A stretch of DNA of 64,000 nucleotides from a virus. The position numbers and the translations under genes are program-made. Positions 1 through 8,732 of this stretch are shown here, one piece after another. Position 1 is the stretch's first letter, and each line of letters begins with the position of its first letter. The DNA lies in IMG/VR virus record IMGVR_UViG_3300050821_009856, positions 1 through 64,000 of that record. One strand, given 5' to 3'. The notes beneath the pieces were generated by a model, which saw only the letters and a program-made list of their open reading frames with translations, searched no databases and was not told where the DNA came from.

Positions 1-1288
1 GCGCGTAGCCAGGAAGCTCTTCCGGAGACATCTGGAAAGCAGACAGGATGACCCGGGCGTTCGTATCACTGAGGTACTGGAACTCCATGTCCCGACCAGA
101 GGACTGGTCGATCGGCGACCACGTGATATCGTCTTCCTTGCCGACTCCAAAGACGGGCAGGCGCCAAGCATTCCCAACCGAGTTGATGGAGGCATTGAAC
201 TGCTGCTTGATTCCCATCAACAATGTCTGGTTAACGTCATCCGACTTGATGACCAGCATACCCTTGCTGGCCCGACCCGTCTGGAAGTACATCTTGTTGT
301 GGGTCGTGATGTTGATGTGAGTCGTGATATCGCTGATGGCCGTATCGATCGGCGTCAGCGGGTACCCATCAAGCTCGATGTCTGTGACAGGGTAGAAGTT
401 GTGAACCAGGCACTCGTCAGCCGTGAAGGCCTGCAATGGGCGCCCCTCGACAACTTGGACCCAGCTGAACTCATCGGCCACGTACTTCTCTGGGACAAGC
501 TTCTCGTTCTTGATTTGCTCCAGGAGATGGAGAGCTTCTTCACGGATCTGCTGAGCCGCTTCCTTGTACGGCGCCGCCTGGTAGATGGTACCGGCATCAA
601 TGGGCCGCCAGCTGTGAACGTGCCGCTTGCCATTGACGTCCATGGCCCAAATGACTTCGACCGCGATTCTACCAACGGTCACAGCGTTCCGGCACGTCAT
701 GCCAAGGAACTGTGCGAAGGTCATCCTGTCATCAGGCTTGTGTCCCTCGACGATGCCGCAAGTCAGGAGGAGCTTCGTGGCCCGCTCTACACGGTTCTCG
801 AACTCCTTCTTCTGCTCATCATTCATGCCATCGAGGAGACCCTCTTTGGCTTCAATCTTGAATCCAGTGCTGTGGCGATCTGGCTGAACACGCCCAAAGG
901 ACTGCAGCTGAGCGGCGCGAGCCGTAACGATGGCTGCGACCAAGCTGTCCTGAATGGCGATACGCTTGAGGATGTGGTCAGGCAACAACCGCATCTTCGA
1001 GCGGTACAGACTCGCGTAAACATTGTTCCGTTCCGGGCTAGTCTCGAAAGCCAGGCGCTCGATGGTATGGCCAGGGCCACCATTGAGGAGATTCATCACC
1101 GACTTGACGAGAGTCGGAGGTCCTTCGCCTTCCGCAGCCCTCAGGTCAGTGCTATGGGGATCTGCGAACTCAACGCCGATGTACTTGGAGGGCTTCTCCG
1201 CCTTCTGCATCGGCTGAGGCTGGACAATCGCCTCCAGCAGAGACGCCGCGAAGGGGCTAATCTGAACCTGCTGTTGGCCGAAGGCCAT
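1..1288 (-). CDS. Phage portal protein (3' part cut by the window edge)
   Basis: An open frame runs without a stop from an ATG at 1288 to the window edge (about 429 codons). Portal proteins form the dodecameric ring at the capsid vertex through which DNA is packaged and ejected. The protein starts MAFGQQQVQ. Typical portal features follow: a helical region with the text DSLVAAIVTARAAQL, a middle beta/helix part with GRASKGMLVIKSDD, and LPVFGVGKEDDITW followed by a stretch ending SAFQMSPEELPGY, which resembles the clip/wing part of portal families. The gene lies three bases downstream of the neighbouring virion gene and in the same direction as the terminase genes, the usual packaging cluster. 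The C-terminus lies outside the window. Assignment is by motif recognition and context. Confidence 0.85.
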   Translation of the reverse strand, partial: MAFGQQQVQISPFAASLLEAIVQPQPMQKAEKPSKYIGVEFADPHSTDLRAAEGEGPPTLVKSVMNLLNGGPGHTIERLAFETSPERNNVYASLYRSKMRLLPDHILKRIAIQDSLVAAIVTARAAQLQSFGRVQPDRHSTGFKIEAKEGLLDGMNDEQKKEFENRVERATKLLLTCGIVEGHKPDDRMTFAQFLGMTCRNAVTVGRIAVEVIWAMDVNGKRHVHSWRPIDAGTIYQAAPYKEAAQQIREEALHLLEQIKNEKLVPEKYVADEFSWVQVVEGRPLQAFTADECLVHNFYPVTDIELDGYPLTPIDTAISDITTHINITTHNKMYFQTGRASKGMLVIKSDDVNQTLLMGIKQQFNASINSVGNAWRLPVFGVGKEDDITWSPIDQSSGRDMEFQYLSDTNARVILSAFQMSPEELPGYA

Positions 1289-1291
1289 TAC

Positions 1292-2281
1292 TCACTCCGC
1301 CGAAAAGACACTAAAGTTGAGGGTCGAAGCCGACTGATTCACGATCGTCACCTTGTAGGTCGGCCCAAACTTCTCCAGCCATCCCATGTTGTTGATGTCC
1401 GCCGGAACAACCGGAATCAAAACGTTGTTCATGGTGGAATCAGCATTCAGCTGTACGACGGCCTGCTGATCTACCTCGACGCGGATCCACCGCTTTACTG
1501 TCGAGTAGAACTGCATACCCGCAGCACCGGGAGTGGCTCCACTTACCGTAGCTAAGGGGAGAGAAGAAATGACTTCGAACCAGGTAGATGTGACCTTGTC
1601 CACAACGAAGGTCTTCTCATCTGCCACAGGGAAGCCAGCACTGATGGTCACACTGTCGGCCGGCTGCACGCCTGCCGCGGTGAAAGCAACGAACTGCGAG
1701 TTGGCGGTGACAGTCTGAGTCTCGGATGCACCACTGAAGCTCGTACCCGGAGCACGAGCCATCTGAATGTGGGTTGACGTCAGGACAGCAAGGACCGTCC
1801 AAAAGCCTTCGTTCTGGCTGTTGAACGGACCAGCCGCATCACCAGTGGTAACACCAGGGATGAAGACAGTGTCGCCGGCAGCAGTTGAGCCAAAGGAGTT
1901 TCCGCTCAAGGTAACGTCAGCTACCTGGTTGGCACCGATACTGAACGTCACAGCGAGAGTGTTAAGAGTCAGGCCGCGGTCGGTCCGAAGAGTCGGGTTC
2001 GTACCACCAGTCCAAGTGAACCGGTACCGAGTCCCAGCATTCAGTGGCGACAAGGTCACCCCAAAAGCTGTAGTACCATCGATCGTCAGCGTCCTGGTGC
2101 CATCGAAAACGACCGTCGACAGACCAAGAGCAAGTGTACCCGGCGGAGAACGACCGGGGTTCGCACAGGGCAGCGCCTGGACGTTCTTCTTCCAGTCAAA
2201 GTACTTCAGGGCCGGATCGTTGTTAGGCGTCGGATCACCGAAGCCGAGTGCCTGTGAAACGATTGTCAGAAAACCTTGCAT
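1292..2281 (-). CDS. Virion structural protein, beta-rich, function unknown
   Basis: A 329-residue protein between the terminase/endonuclease genes and the portal gene, starting at an ATG (2281) with GGAG 8 to 9 bases upstream. It is rich in Thr, Ser, Gly, Val and Ala with few charged residues, typical of head or tail surface proteins. A segment near residues 140-170 has the pattern GDTVFIPG, then N-x-G-F-W-T-V. The same arrangement recurs in the baseplate-region genes at 58167-61625 and 61666-64000, so a shared virion beta-domain is likely. Its N-terminus overlaps the last 16 bases of the GIY-YIG gene. It could be a head decoration, neck or baseplate-associated protein; nothing in the sequence decides this. 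Confidence 0.6.
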   Translation of the reverse strand: MQGFLTIVSQALGFGDPTPNNDPALKYFDWKKNVQALPCANPGRSPPGTLALGLSTVVFDGTRTLTIDGTTAFGVTLSPLNAGTRYRFTWTGGTNPTLRTDRGLTLNTLAVTFSIGANQVADVTLSGNSFGSTAAGDTVFIPGVTTGDAAGPFNSQNEGFWTVLAVLTSTHIQMARAPGTSFSGASETQTVTANSQFVAFTAAGVQPADSVTISAGFPVADEKTFVVDKVTSTWFEVISSLPLATVSGATPGAAGMQFYSTVKRWIRVEVDQQAVVQLNADSTMNNVLIPVVPADINNMGWLEKFGPTYKVTIVNQSASTLNFSVFSAE

Positions 2282-2979
2282 GAGGTGTGCTCCGCCGTCT
2301 GAAGATTGGGGCTAGAAGGAATGCGGGAGAAGACATACCCGCCGGTATGACGATACCTCCCCTTTAGAACGTGAGAGATGTTCTGCGGCCAAAGCCCCAA
2401 CTTTGTGGCCGCCTCCTTCAGGGACTCGTATCTGACACCGTTTTGGTCCCAAAATGGTGGAATCGCATGGAGCTTATTGAGATGAGCCCTAAAGGCAGCC
2501 GAGGACCTTATCCCTGCAGCCACTGCAGCTATCTCTTCCGCAGATCGCTTCTTTCCAAGTTTGCTTTTCGAGATGTTTTCTTTCCACTCGGGCGTTCTAG
2601 TAACTGACCTAAAAAACTCAGACCGCGCCCTCCGGAGATCTGCCGTAGGAATGTATCCAGAGACACCCTCACCGCCATCGGTATCGTTGGTAAGGCGACA
2701 ACCTATCTGTCGAAAATAAGCAATCCAAAATCTCTCGGCCTGACCAAGAATGCCATCGTCATCAAACTCCTGAATGACAACCACCCCATACAACTCCAGC
2801 CCTGCTTTGAGGAGGTTCTTGATCCAACACACCTTCCGACCCCTTCCTTCGTGGCCAGCCAAGGCATTTCTCCACTCAGATCTAGGGCGTTTCAGACCAG
2901 AGCTAGATTTCCCCACATACCGCAATTGCCCATCCCGAGGATCGACCAGGCCGTAAATGAGAAACTTAGCCGAAGTCAT
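2266..2979 (-). CDS. GIY-YIG homing endonuclease with NUMOD DNA-binding modules
   Basis: A 237-residue free-standing homing endonuclease. The start is taken at ATG 2979 (MTSAKFLIYGL) because the catalytic domain begins there and this leaves only a 14-base overlap with the terminase stop. The N-terminal GIY-YIG nuclease shows IYGL, RYVGKSS, a conserved Glu in QAERFWI, and LTNDTDGGEG, the usual end of the domain. The C-terminal half carries a NUMOD3-like stretch (WKENISKSKLGKKRS) and a NUMOD1-like helix-turn-helix (YESLKEAATKLG ... NISHVLKG). It is visibly more A/T-rich than its neighbours and is wedged with overlaps at both ends between the terminase and a virion gene. That fits an invading selfish gene which targets this locus in related phages. 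Confidence 0.9.
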   Translation of the reverse strand: MTSAKFLIYGLVDPRDGQLRYVGKSSSGLKRPRSEWRNALAGHEGRGRKVCWIKNLLKAGLELYGVVVIQEFDDDGILGQAERFWIAYFRQIGCRLTNDTDGGEGVSGYIPTADLRRARSEFFRSVTRTPEWKENISKSKLGKKRSAEEIAAVAAGIRSSAAFRAHLNKLHAIPPFWDQNGVRYESLKEAATKLGLWPQNISHVLKGRYRHTGGYVFSRIPSSPNLQTAEHTSCKVF

Positions 2980-4954
2980 AAAAAATCTTCCCCCTCTTAC
3001 CTGAAGATTTTCCGGGACGTTGATCTGAATTACCGCCCAGCGCACCCGAAATGTAGTAACTCAAATAATTGTGTACCGTTGGCGGCCGGCCAGGGTCGAA
3101 CTCTGTCGGATCAGTTGGATACGGAGCCGGTTCAGTGTTCTGACCGGGTGCAGCTATCTTAGGCTGCTCTTCACCGGCAAACTGGATACTACCCCGCGGT
3201 GCGAAGAGGTTCATCAATACGTACCGAACAGCATCACACGAGTCATCGTCCGTCTCGTCGGGGACTGCCGTCGGGCGCCCCTCCGAATCCAGCATCCAGT
3301 GGTACTTGGCGATCCTCTTCGACAGGGTCTCACAGCCCTCGTCGTCCTTCAGGATAAAGAAATTCGGAGGAGCCCCAAGAATGGGTGTCATCATGGACCG
3401 GACGACACGGATACCATCGAGGACGGAGTTGGGCTTCTTCTTCCAGTCGGACATCCGGAACCCAGCCTTCCGGAAGTCCTTGATGCTGCCGGGCTGCGCC
3501 GTATCGGCATACCAGAATGGATCCAGGGACTCATGGATGGGCCTACACAGGTCTATCTGCTCACTCGGGGACAGCTCGGGGACCTCCTGGGCGTCAACAA
3601 TGAAGAATAGATTCCCCCAACGAAATCCGACTACATACGCGAAGCAGTGCGTGTACCCAAAGTCCATGCCGCCAAAAAACTCAGCACCTCTGGATTTGGC
3701 AAAGGCAATCAAATCAGCCTTGCCCATCTCCTGCTGCGGCTCGCCCGTCATCAACTCGGCAATCTGCCTAGCCGTCAACATGTGAACGCCCGGATCAAAG
3801 GTCGGATAGACCATGCCCTCACCGGAAGGCTTCCAGTTCAGAAGCTGCGACTTCGCAATGTCAACAATCTTCAAGGACCGGAAGGTTCTCTGAACAGTGC
3901 GAACAGACTTCAGGAGCCTCGACTGAGACTTTTGCTTGGTCGCCAAACGACCGCGGCAGGCAGCAAAGATTTTACAGTTCTTCAAGCAGCCAACGTAGCC
4001 CTCGTCCTTCTCGTAATCCCCCTTCCCCTGTGGCGTCAGCTCGTCGTACTGCTCCTGGCTAATCGCAGCCAGGCGATTCTCGCTGTACCAGATTGGGATC
4101 TTCGGCTCTTCAGGAAGGTGCCTCTTGGGAGGACATGCCGCAGTTACATCGATGATATTCCAGTGCCGAATCTGGATTGGATCCATGTCCGGATTATTGA
4201 CGCTGTCGAGAACGTCCTGGATGGGCCCGCGGGCAAACTTCCGACTGCTAAGCATCAACGTCATCGGCAACTCACGATTGACGTGACCCTCAGAAGGAAT
4301 CATCTTCGCCTCTTCCAACGGAAGCGCAGGGCAGAGGTCCAACTCATCTTCAACCAGCAGAGAGCTGTGGCCAGAGTTCAGCGACTTCAGGGTGGCGACG
4401 AGGATCTCAACCTTGTACCTCTCCTCTGTCCAAAGCGGCTTATCGGCCTCCGCCAGGTCGTGGTGCTGAATAGGGGTCAGACGCCTACCGTCGGATCCAT
4501 TGTACCAACATACCTCGATAGTCCTCTCGTTCCTCGACACCAGATAGTCACGGAGGTAGGGACGCTTCAGGTACTTCTGCATGTAGTACGTCGCCCGCTT
4601 TGCCTGGGCTTCGATGGCTGCCACATGGAAGGGGTTCCGCTTCAGATGGAAGAGAGCCAGCGTCTCAAAGACCGAAGCGACGATGGTCTTGTAGCTGTCT
4701 CGGGCAGCGTACAGCAGAACCTGCATAAACGTATCGTCCTGACCATCGAGGGCTTTCGTGTACAGCTCCCAGAGAAGGTCCATCGGGCAGCTATTCGATG
4801 GCGGATGCTTGACGTCGTCGTCGCAGACAATGCAGTCGGGCAAGTCGAGATCCAGGTAGAACTTCACCCAGTCATGAAGGTGCTCCTTGGTCTGGCAAAT
4901 CGTGAAGACGGCCTGCCGGAGGTTCTCGGCGTCTGTGGGGACGGCGTCACTCAT
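2966..4954 (-). CDS. Terminase large subunit (ATPase and nuclease)
   Basis: A 662-residue packaging motor protein. The start is ATG 4954 (MSDAVPTD), which overlaps the end of the upstream gene by 8 bases. ATPase motifs: a Walker A-like AARDSYKT at residues 83-90 (a non-canonical P-loop, as in many large terminases) and a Walker B-like LLVEDE at about 199-204. A cysteine cluster (C323, C327, C333) lies between the domains. The RNase H-like nuclease domain begins at GGMDFGYTH (Asp431) and includes FWYADTA and a late acidic motif DDDSCDAVRYVL. The protein would hydrolyse ATP to pump DNA through the portal and cut concatemers. The gene sits directly after the probable small subunit and two genes before the portal, a standard order. 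Confidence 0.93.
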   Translation of the reverse strand: MSDAVPTDAENLRQAVFTICQTKEHLHDWVKFYLDLDLPDCIVCDDDVKHPPSNSCPMDLLWELYTKALDGQDDTFMQVLLYAARDSYKTIVASVFETLALFHLKRNPFHVAAIEAQAKRATYYMQKYLKRPYLRDYLVSRNERTIEVCWYNGSDGRRLTPIQHHDLAEADKPLWTEERYKVEILVATLKSLNSGHSSLLVEDELDLCPALPLEEAKMIPSEGHVNRELPMTLMLSSRKFARGPIQDVLDSVNNPDMDPIQIRHWNIIDVTAACPPKRHLPEEPKIPIWYSENRLAAISQEQYDELTPQGKGDYEKDEGYVGCLKNCKIFAACRGRLATKQKSQSRLLKSVRTVQRTFRSLKIVDIAKSQLLNWKPSGEGMVYPTFDPGVHMLTARQIAELMTGEPQQEMGKADLIAFAKSRGAEFFGGMDFGYTHCFAYVVGFRWGNLFFIVDAQEVPELSPSEQIDLCRPIHESLDPFWYADTAQPGSIKDFRKAGFRMSDWKKKPNSVLDGIRVVRSMMTPILGAPPNFFILKDDEGCETLSKRIAKYHWMLDSEGRPTAVPDETDDDSCDAVRYVLMNLFAPRGSIQFAGEEQPKIAAPGQNTEPAPYPTDPTEFDPGRPPTVHNYLSYYISGALGGNSDQRPGKSSGKRGKIFYDFG

Positions 4955-5621
4955 CTTCCCTGGCCTTAGGCGGATTCGCAGCCTGTAGGGCAGCCTGGAG
5001 CGCCTGGTGGGCACTCTCGGGTGGCATCGGCTTCCGCACATCGGGGATAGGCTGCTCCACAACATGGTGGTGCGTGATGTCGCCCTCAACCTTCTGCATG
5101 GAGGGCGGCTTCTGCTGATCGACACCCGTCAGCTTCTGCAGAATCTCGATTATCTGCTTGTACTGGTGAATGTTCTCAATCTGGAAGTGCTTCAGGTACT
5201 TCTCGTCGCCTGTCTGTAAGTACAGCCGAGCTGCATCTCCGAACTTCTTGTTGGCGACCGCCAGGATGTCGGCCATGAACTGTACGGACTCCAAGGTGGC
5301 CTGCTGGTAACGACCACGGCTGGTGGCCAGAAGGTTCTGAATGTACTCGTCGCGAATGGCGTCCCAATCACCTTCGATCCTGGCCGTGACGATCTGTGCC
5401 AAGCTATATCCCTTGTTGAGTCTAACGATCTCTTCACACGTTTTTCCCTGCAGGAACAGCTGGAAAAACTGCTCCTGAAGAGACGGACTCAGGCGTGGCT
5501 GTCCGAGCCTGGAATACAAACGATACGCCGCCAGTTCCCTGGCAATCAGTTTCGACTCAGCGATCTCAATACGCCTTAGGGCGTCTTTTTGACCGTCGAC
5601 TGTTCTTTCCGGAAGATCCAT
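4947..5621 (-). CDS. Probable terminase small subunit
   Basis: A 224-residue protein encoded immediately upstream of the large terminase, with an 8-base overlap implying translational coupling. Residues about 45-95 look like a helix-turn-helix (a helix QEQFFQLFLQG, a turn, EEIVRLNKGYSLAQIV), followed by a long helical region suited to ring oligomerisation and a Pro/Ala-rich charged tail. Small terminase subunits recognise packaging-site DNA and stimulate the ATPase. Assignment rests on position, size and predicted fold; no family-specific motif is visible. The first ATG at 5621 overlaps the preceding gene by 46 bases and lacks an evident ribosome-binding site, so a downstream start remains possible. 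Confidence 0.6.
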   Translation of the reverse strand: MDLPERTVDGQKDALRRIEIAESKLIARELAAYRLYSRLGQPRLSPSLQEQFFQLFLQGKTCEEIVRLNKGYSLAQIVTARIEGDWDAIRDEYIQNLLATSRGRYQQATLESVQFMADILAVANKKFGDAARLYLQTGDEKYLKHFQIENIHQYKQIIEILQKLTGVDQQKPPSMQKVEGDITHHHVVEQPIPDVRKPMPPESAHQALQAALQAANPPKAREDE

Positions 5622-6043
5622 GGCTTACTCGGCACTAGACGCCCGGCCTCAAAATCAACACCGGTGTACTCCGGACGAGCCTTGGGGACAGTTCGCCGGC
5701 TACCACTGAAGATTACTTGCCCGTCAGACCTGACCAGCACACTGAAGTCATCGCCAAGCATCAGCTGAACAGCCTCTAGAAGACCGTTGAGACGCTCCTG
5801 GAAGTTACCTGGCGGGCCTACCTTGAAGAGCTTGAAGAGCCGCCGGTTCTGCTGGTAGTCGAAGACCACCTCGTAAGACTCTGGCTTGATCTCCACCTGA
5901 GAAGGGAGCAGGTGAGGAGCCGTCAACTCTGCCCAGGCCCAAAGGTTCATCCTCTGTAGCTCATGGACAGCCCCCGTGCGTCGGAAAACGTCCCGGAGAG
6001 CAAGGAGCTGATGAAGGGGCGGATCAGGCCGTGTACCGGGCAT
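5576..6043 (-). CDS. Hypothetical protein between SbcD-like nuclease and terminase
   Basis: About 155 residues when started at ATG 6043 (MPGTRPDPP), which overlaps the end of the phosphoesterase gene by 20 bases. The protein is mixed alpha/beta with a central EVVFDYQQNRRLFKLFKVGP stretch, then LMLGDDFSVLVRSDGQVIFSG, which reads like a small compact beta-sheet domain. I do not recognise a family. The tight overlap with both neighbours and constant strand support it as a real gene. A role in packaging or head assembly is only suggested by its position next to the terminase. Confidence 0.55.
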   Translation of the reverse strand: MPGTRPDPPLHQLLALRDVFRRTGAVHELQRMNLWAWAELTAPHLLPSQVEIKPESYEVVFDYQQNRRLFKLFKVGPPGNFQERLNGLLEAVQLMLGDDFSVLVRSDGQVIFSGSRRTVPKARPEYTGVDFEAGRLVPSKPWIFRKEQSTVKKTP

Positions 6044-7034
6044 GGAGCATGGCCTGCAGGACATCTGGTGAGGTTTGGTGGGGAGCCTTAAAGTGCCGGA
6101 CGTACTTCTTTAGAGCGACAGCGATACCGTCAGACTCCTTAACCTTCGGAGCCGCAGTATCTGTCCTGAAGGTTCTGACGCGGGCACGCCCGACATACGC
6201 CCCCTTCTTAGCCTCAATCCAATCCTGTGGACCGCAGAGATCTACGACATACCGATGGTCACGAATGGGCCGGAACTCCAGGGGCTCCTCGGGGGTATCA
6301 GACAGGTGAACGAGGCGACTGCAGAACTCGTCAGTGGCGTACTGCCTGCGATTGGAATAGACGGTACCGCCCGCATCCCGCTCAACAAGCCACAGATACT
6401 TGCTGACGTTCGCGTCGCTGACATTCAGCCACCGCGGCGAGCCTGGGTACCAAACCTTTCCGAACTCCTGGGTCGTATGAATGTGACCGCTGATGACAAA
6501 CTGCTGCGGCAACAAAGCAGGGTCTACGCCGTCTTTAGCGTAAAACCCATTTTCATAGGTCGCCCCAGTCAAAGTCCCATGGCAAATCAGCGTCTGAGTG
6601 CCGGGGAAGGCGTTCGCCGCTGCCACAAACTCCTTTGGATCGAAGTAATACGGCAAGAACAGCTGCCCATCCCACTGCCACGGTTGGTCGACCACCTTGA
6701 CATGAGGAAAATGCTTGTAGGCCATCAAGGCGTGCGTCTTAGATCCGCGGTCAGACGACCGGTCGTGATTGCCGAGCAACATAACAACCGGCTTCTTGAT
6801 GGCATGCAGATACTTCAACCAGAACGCCACGACATCAATATGCATGATGGCGTGAGTATGGTGCTGGTCACCGAGAAAGATGACGCGATCTACCTCTTGA
6901 CCGTCAGGGGTCTTCTCGTTCGCCATCCGGACAACAGCTTCCAAGAGGGCCTCGCCATCTGGGAGGTCCTCTGGGCGAATGTGCGGATCCCCGACGAGCA
7001 GGTCCAGCATCAGTGACACACCCCGATTTTCCAT
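6024..7034 (-). CDS. Mre11/SbcD-like metallophosphoesterase (T4 gp47-like)
   Basis: A 336-residue calcineurin-like phosphoesterase with the ordered metal-binding motifs of the Mre11/SbcD family: VGDPHIR, FLGDQHH, LLGNHDR, a His in LICHG, and GHIHT. In this family the protein pairs with an SbcC/Rad50 ATPase as an ATP-dependent nuclease that trims DNA ends for recombination and recombination-dependent replication. A matching SbcC-like gene lies at 14376-16499, but on the opposite strand across the divergent promoter region, so the pair is split between two transcription units. An alternative start at ATG 7010, preceded by GGGGTG, would remove only eight residues. Confidence 0.85.
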   Translation of the reverse strand: MENRGVSLMLDLLVGDPHIRPEDLPDGEALLEAVVRMANEKTPDGQEVDRVIFLGDQHHTHAIMHIDVVAFWLKYLHAIKKPVVMLLGNHDRSSDRGSKTHALMAYKHFPHVKVVDQPWQWDGQLFLPYYFDPKEFVAAANAFPGTQTLICHGTLTGATYENGFYAKDGVDPALLPQQFVISGHIHTTQEFGKVWYPGSPRWLNVSDANVSKYLWLVERDAGGTVYSNRRQYATDEFCSRLVHLSDTPEEPLEFRPIRDHRYVVDLCGPQDWIEAKKGAYVGRARVRTFRTDTAAPKVKESDGIAVALKKYVRHFKAPHQTSPDVLQAMLHARYTA

Positions 7035-7045
7035 TCAGTTGGCAT

Positions 7046-7279
7046 TCAATCAATCCACTCAATCACAGCCTTATTCCCATGGCCGTGGATTGAAAGCATC
7101 ACATCTGGCGAATGATAAAACGCCATTGATGTCAGCGGACCAAGCCAAGTCAGAGTACAAAACCCGCTTGTGAATACGACCCCTTCGGCTACAACTCCAG
7201 TTCCAGAAACACCACTGACATCTTCTGTCCGACGAAGGACAAAGCGACGCATGAAAGTCTTTGGCTTGCGCCTACTCAC
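7046..7279 (-). CDS. Small conserved-looking protein, unknown function
   Basis: A 77-residue protein started at GTG 7279, overlapping the end of the upstream gene by 8 bases. It has a basic N-terminus (SRRKPKTFMRRFVLRR), then a Gly/Val linker, then a hydrophobic, aromatic C-terminal half containing FTSGFCTLTWLGPL and MLSIHGHGNKAV. The compact end reads like a small folded domain, but I recognise no family. It ends 11 bases before the SbcD-like gene. Confidence 0.5.
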   Translation of the reverse strand: MSRRKPKTFMRRFVLRRTEDVSGVSGTGVVAEGVVFTSGFCTLTWLGPLTSMAFYHSPDVMLSIHGHGNKAVIEWID

Positions 7280-7607
7280 GGGTCACCATCTTGACAAGCT
7301 CTTCCGGGAGCAACGCGAACTTCGGCCCGTTCGAGATGGAGTAGTGGTACTCACTGCCGAACCAGGCCATCTTCGTCACGTCTGCCTCAACCCAAACGAC
7401 CATCCCCTGGTTGAATCGATCGTTCGGATAGGCCACCTTGAAAGAGACAAGAGCCTTTGCGCTAGCCGTCTTAAATCCAGTCCCCTGGGTCTGGATGGGC
7501 TTGTGTCCGACACTCTCTACCAAGACGGCCACGAAGTGCCCAGGGACGTAAAACTTGTCGTCCCGGTAAATCGTAAAATACCTCAGTGCACCCTCGTTGC
7601 CTTCCAT
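7272..7607 (-). CDS. Hypothetical protein downstream of the sigma-like factor
   Basis: A 111-residue soluble protein with a regular beta-rich pattern (YFTIYRDDKFYVPGHFVAVLVESVG, later MVVWVEADVTKMAWFG). It begins at ATG 7607 with a clear GGAGGAT ribosome-binding site. A TATAGT element sits 18 bases upstream of the start, overlapping the stop of the sigma-like gene, so it may have its own promoter. No family recognised. Confidence 0.55.
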   Translation of the reverse strand: MEGNEGALRYFTIYRDDKFYVPGHFVAVLVESVGHKPIQTQGTGFKTASAKALVSFKVAYPNDRFNQGMVVWVEADVTKMAWFGSEYHYSISNGPKFALLPEELVKMVTRE

Positions 7608-7625
7608 CGGAGATCCTCCGAGAAG

Positions 7626-7631
7626 ACTATA
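7626..7631 (-). promoter_or_regulatory. CGCTATAGT-type promoter element (minus strand)
   Basis: On the minus strand the sequence reads CTCGCTATAGTC, with TATAGT as the putative -10 hexamer. It overlaps the stop codon of the sigma-like gene and lies 18 bases upstream of the ATG at 7607, leaving room for a short leader with a GGAGG site. The same core recurs upstream of many other genes in the window. No consensus -35 is visible. Confidence 0.45.
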
Positions 7632-8724
7632 GCGAGATACCTCTCAGCCTCAGGAGCTTTCTCTCGATGATCGGCAACCCAGAGACAGCCTCCTGGAGCT
7701 TAAATGACATCTCGGCCTTCTCTACCCGGACATCAGGTCGGTTCTCCTCGGCATCCGGACACCGATCCAGGAAGTTGCCGCGATCCTCATCCTCCCCATG
7801 GGTCACAGGCGTAGAATCCGTAGGCCCCAGAGAAGAAGCCGCCGCCATCAGGTCGGAGATCTCCGAGGGATTCGTCCTGGCAGCAGACTCCACGAACCGA
7901 CCGCGGGCATCCTTGTTGACGCTATCGGCCAACTTCTGGAGGTCGATCACTTCGCCATGCTTCGCCAGGTACTTGTTGGCCCGATAGAGTTTCCTCTTGT
8001 CCTTCGGGTAGAAATGGATGCTGGTCTCACTGTAGGCCTCGATGAAGTTGCCGACCATGCGCTGGACGGCCATGGGTCGGAAGCGGCGGAACTCCCGCAA
8101 CAGAACCTCTGGAGCCTTGAACCTCTTCGGATCCGGGAGGACGAACTTGTCCGCTGCAGATACGAGGCCGTCGAGCCCGACCTGGACCAAATCCATGTAC
8201 GTCAGGTGCGTATGGGCCGCTCTGGCTGGGGCCAAGCTCCAGAACCGTCTGGCCTGGCTGATAGCTAAGGGCGTGTTCAGCACCACGATGTCCTGGCGTG
8301 CTGACTCGATTTGCCGAGACAAGCGAAGAAGTCTTGAACCGGGGCGCCAGCGGTAGAGCTTCATCGCCCAAGCAACGAAATTGTAGTTGAAGTGAAAGCC
8401 CTGGAGAACCTTCATGTCACCCGCGGCAAGGGCGTGACTGATGGGCCCGATACAGACGTCCTGTCGTTCCCGGAAGTAGGGTCGGCTGGTCAGGATGTTG
8501 CCGTTCTCTGTACAGATCTTCTTAAAGAAGGCCTTATAGACCCCCTTCCCCCAGGCATGCTTCAGGAGGACCTGTCGGAACTCCTCTTCCAGATTGTGGA
8601 CTGTCTCTAGCTGCTTCTTCTGAAGCTGCAGGAGCTGTCCGTCGTCGAGCTTGCCATACTTGGCAATGGCCGACTCCAATCGAGTGGCAAAAAGCCGAAA
8701 GTGTTCGTTGTCTACGTCGCCCAT
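7627..8724 (-). CDS. Sigma-70-family-like transcription factor
   Basis: A 365-residue protein starting at ATG 8724 (a GTG three bases upstream is the alternative). The middle region resembles sigma region 2: VVLNTPLAISQARRFW, then LTYMDLVQVGLDGLVSAADKF, equivalent to the core-binding DL-Q-G--GL--A---F pattern. A basic stretch follows (SIHFYPKDKRKLYRANKYL). The C-terminus (LQEAVSGLPIIERKLLRLRG) matches the start of region 4, but the -35-reading helix that should follow is essentially missing, as the protein ends five residues later. A sigma without a full region 4 would rely on -10 recognition, which fits the -10-only CGCTATAGT motif seen across this genome. The likely role is redirecting host RNA polymerase to phage promoters. 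Confidence 0.7.
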   Translation of the reverse strand: MGDVDNEHFRLFATRLESAIAKYGKLDDGQLLQLQKKQLETVHNLEEEFRQVLLKHAWGKGVYKAFFKKICTENGNILTSRPYFRERQDVCIGPISHALAAGDMKVLQGFHFNYNFVAWAMKLYRWRPGSRLLRLSRQIESARQDIVVLNTPLAISQARRFWSLAPARAAHTHLTYMDLVQVGLDGLVSAADKFVLPDPKRFKAPEVLLREFRRFRPMAVQRMVGNFIEAYSETSIHFYPKDKRKLYRANKYLAKHGEVIDLQKLADSVNKDARGRFVESAARTNPSEISDLMAAASSLGPTDSTPVTHGEDEDRGNFLDRCPDAEENRPDVRVEKAEMSFKLQEAVSGLPIIERKLLRLRGISL

Positions 8725-8732
8725 CACGCCCC

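Noticed and set aside
299-1555. A 418-codon open frame on the plus strand
   Set aside because: It lies opposite the portal and virion genes, whose minus-strand products have clear family features. The plus-strand product has no recognisable motif and its composition is that of a shadow frame.
3647-4969. A 440-codon open frame on the plus strand
   Set aside because: It is antisense to the large terminase, whose motifs are unambiguous.
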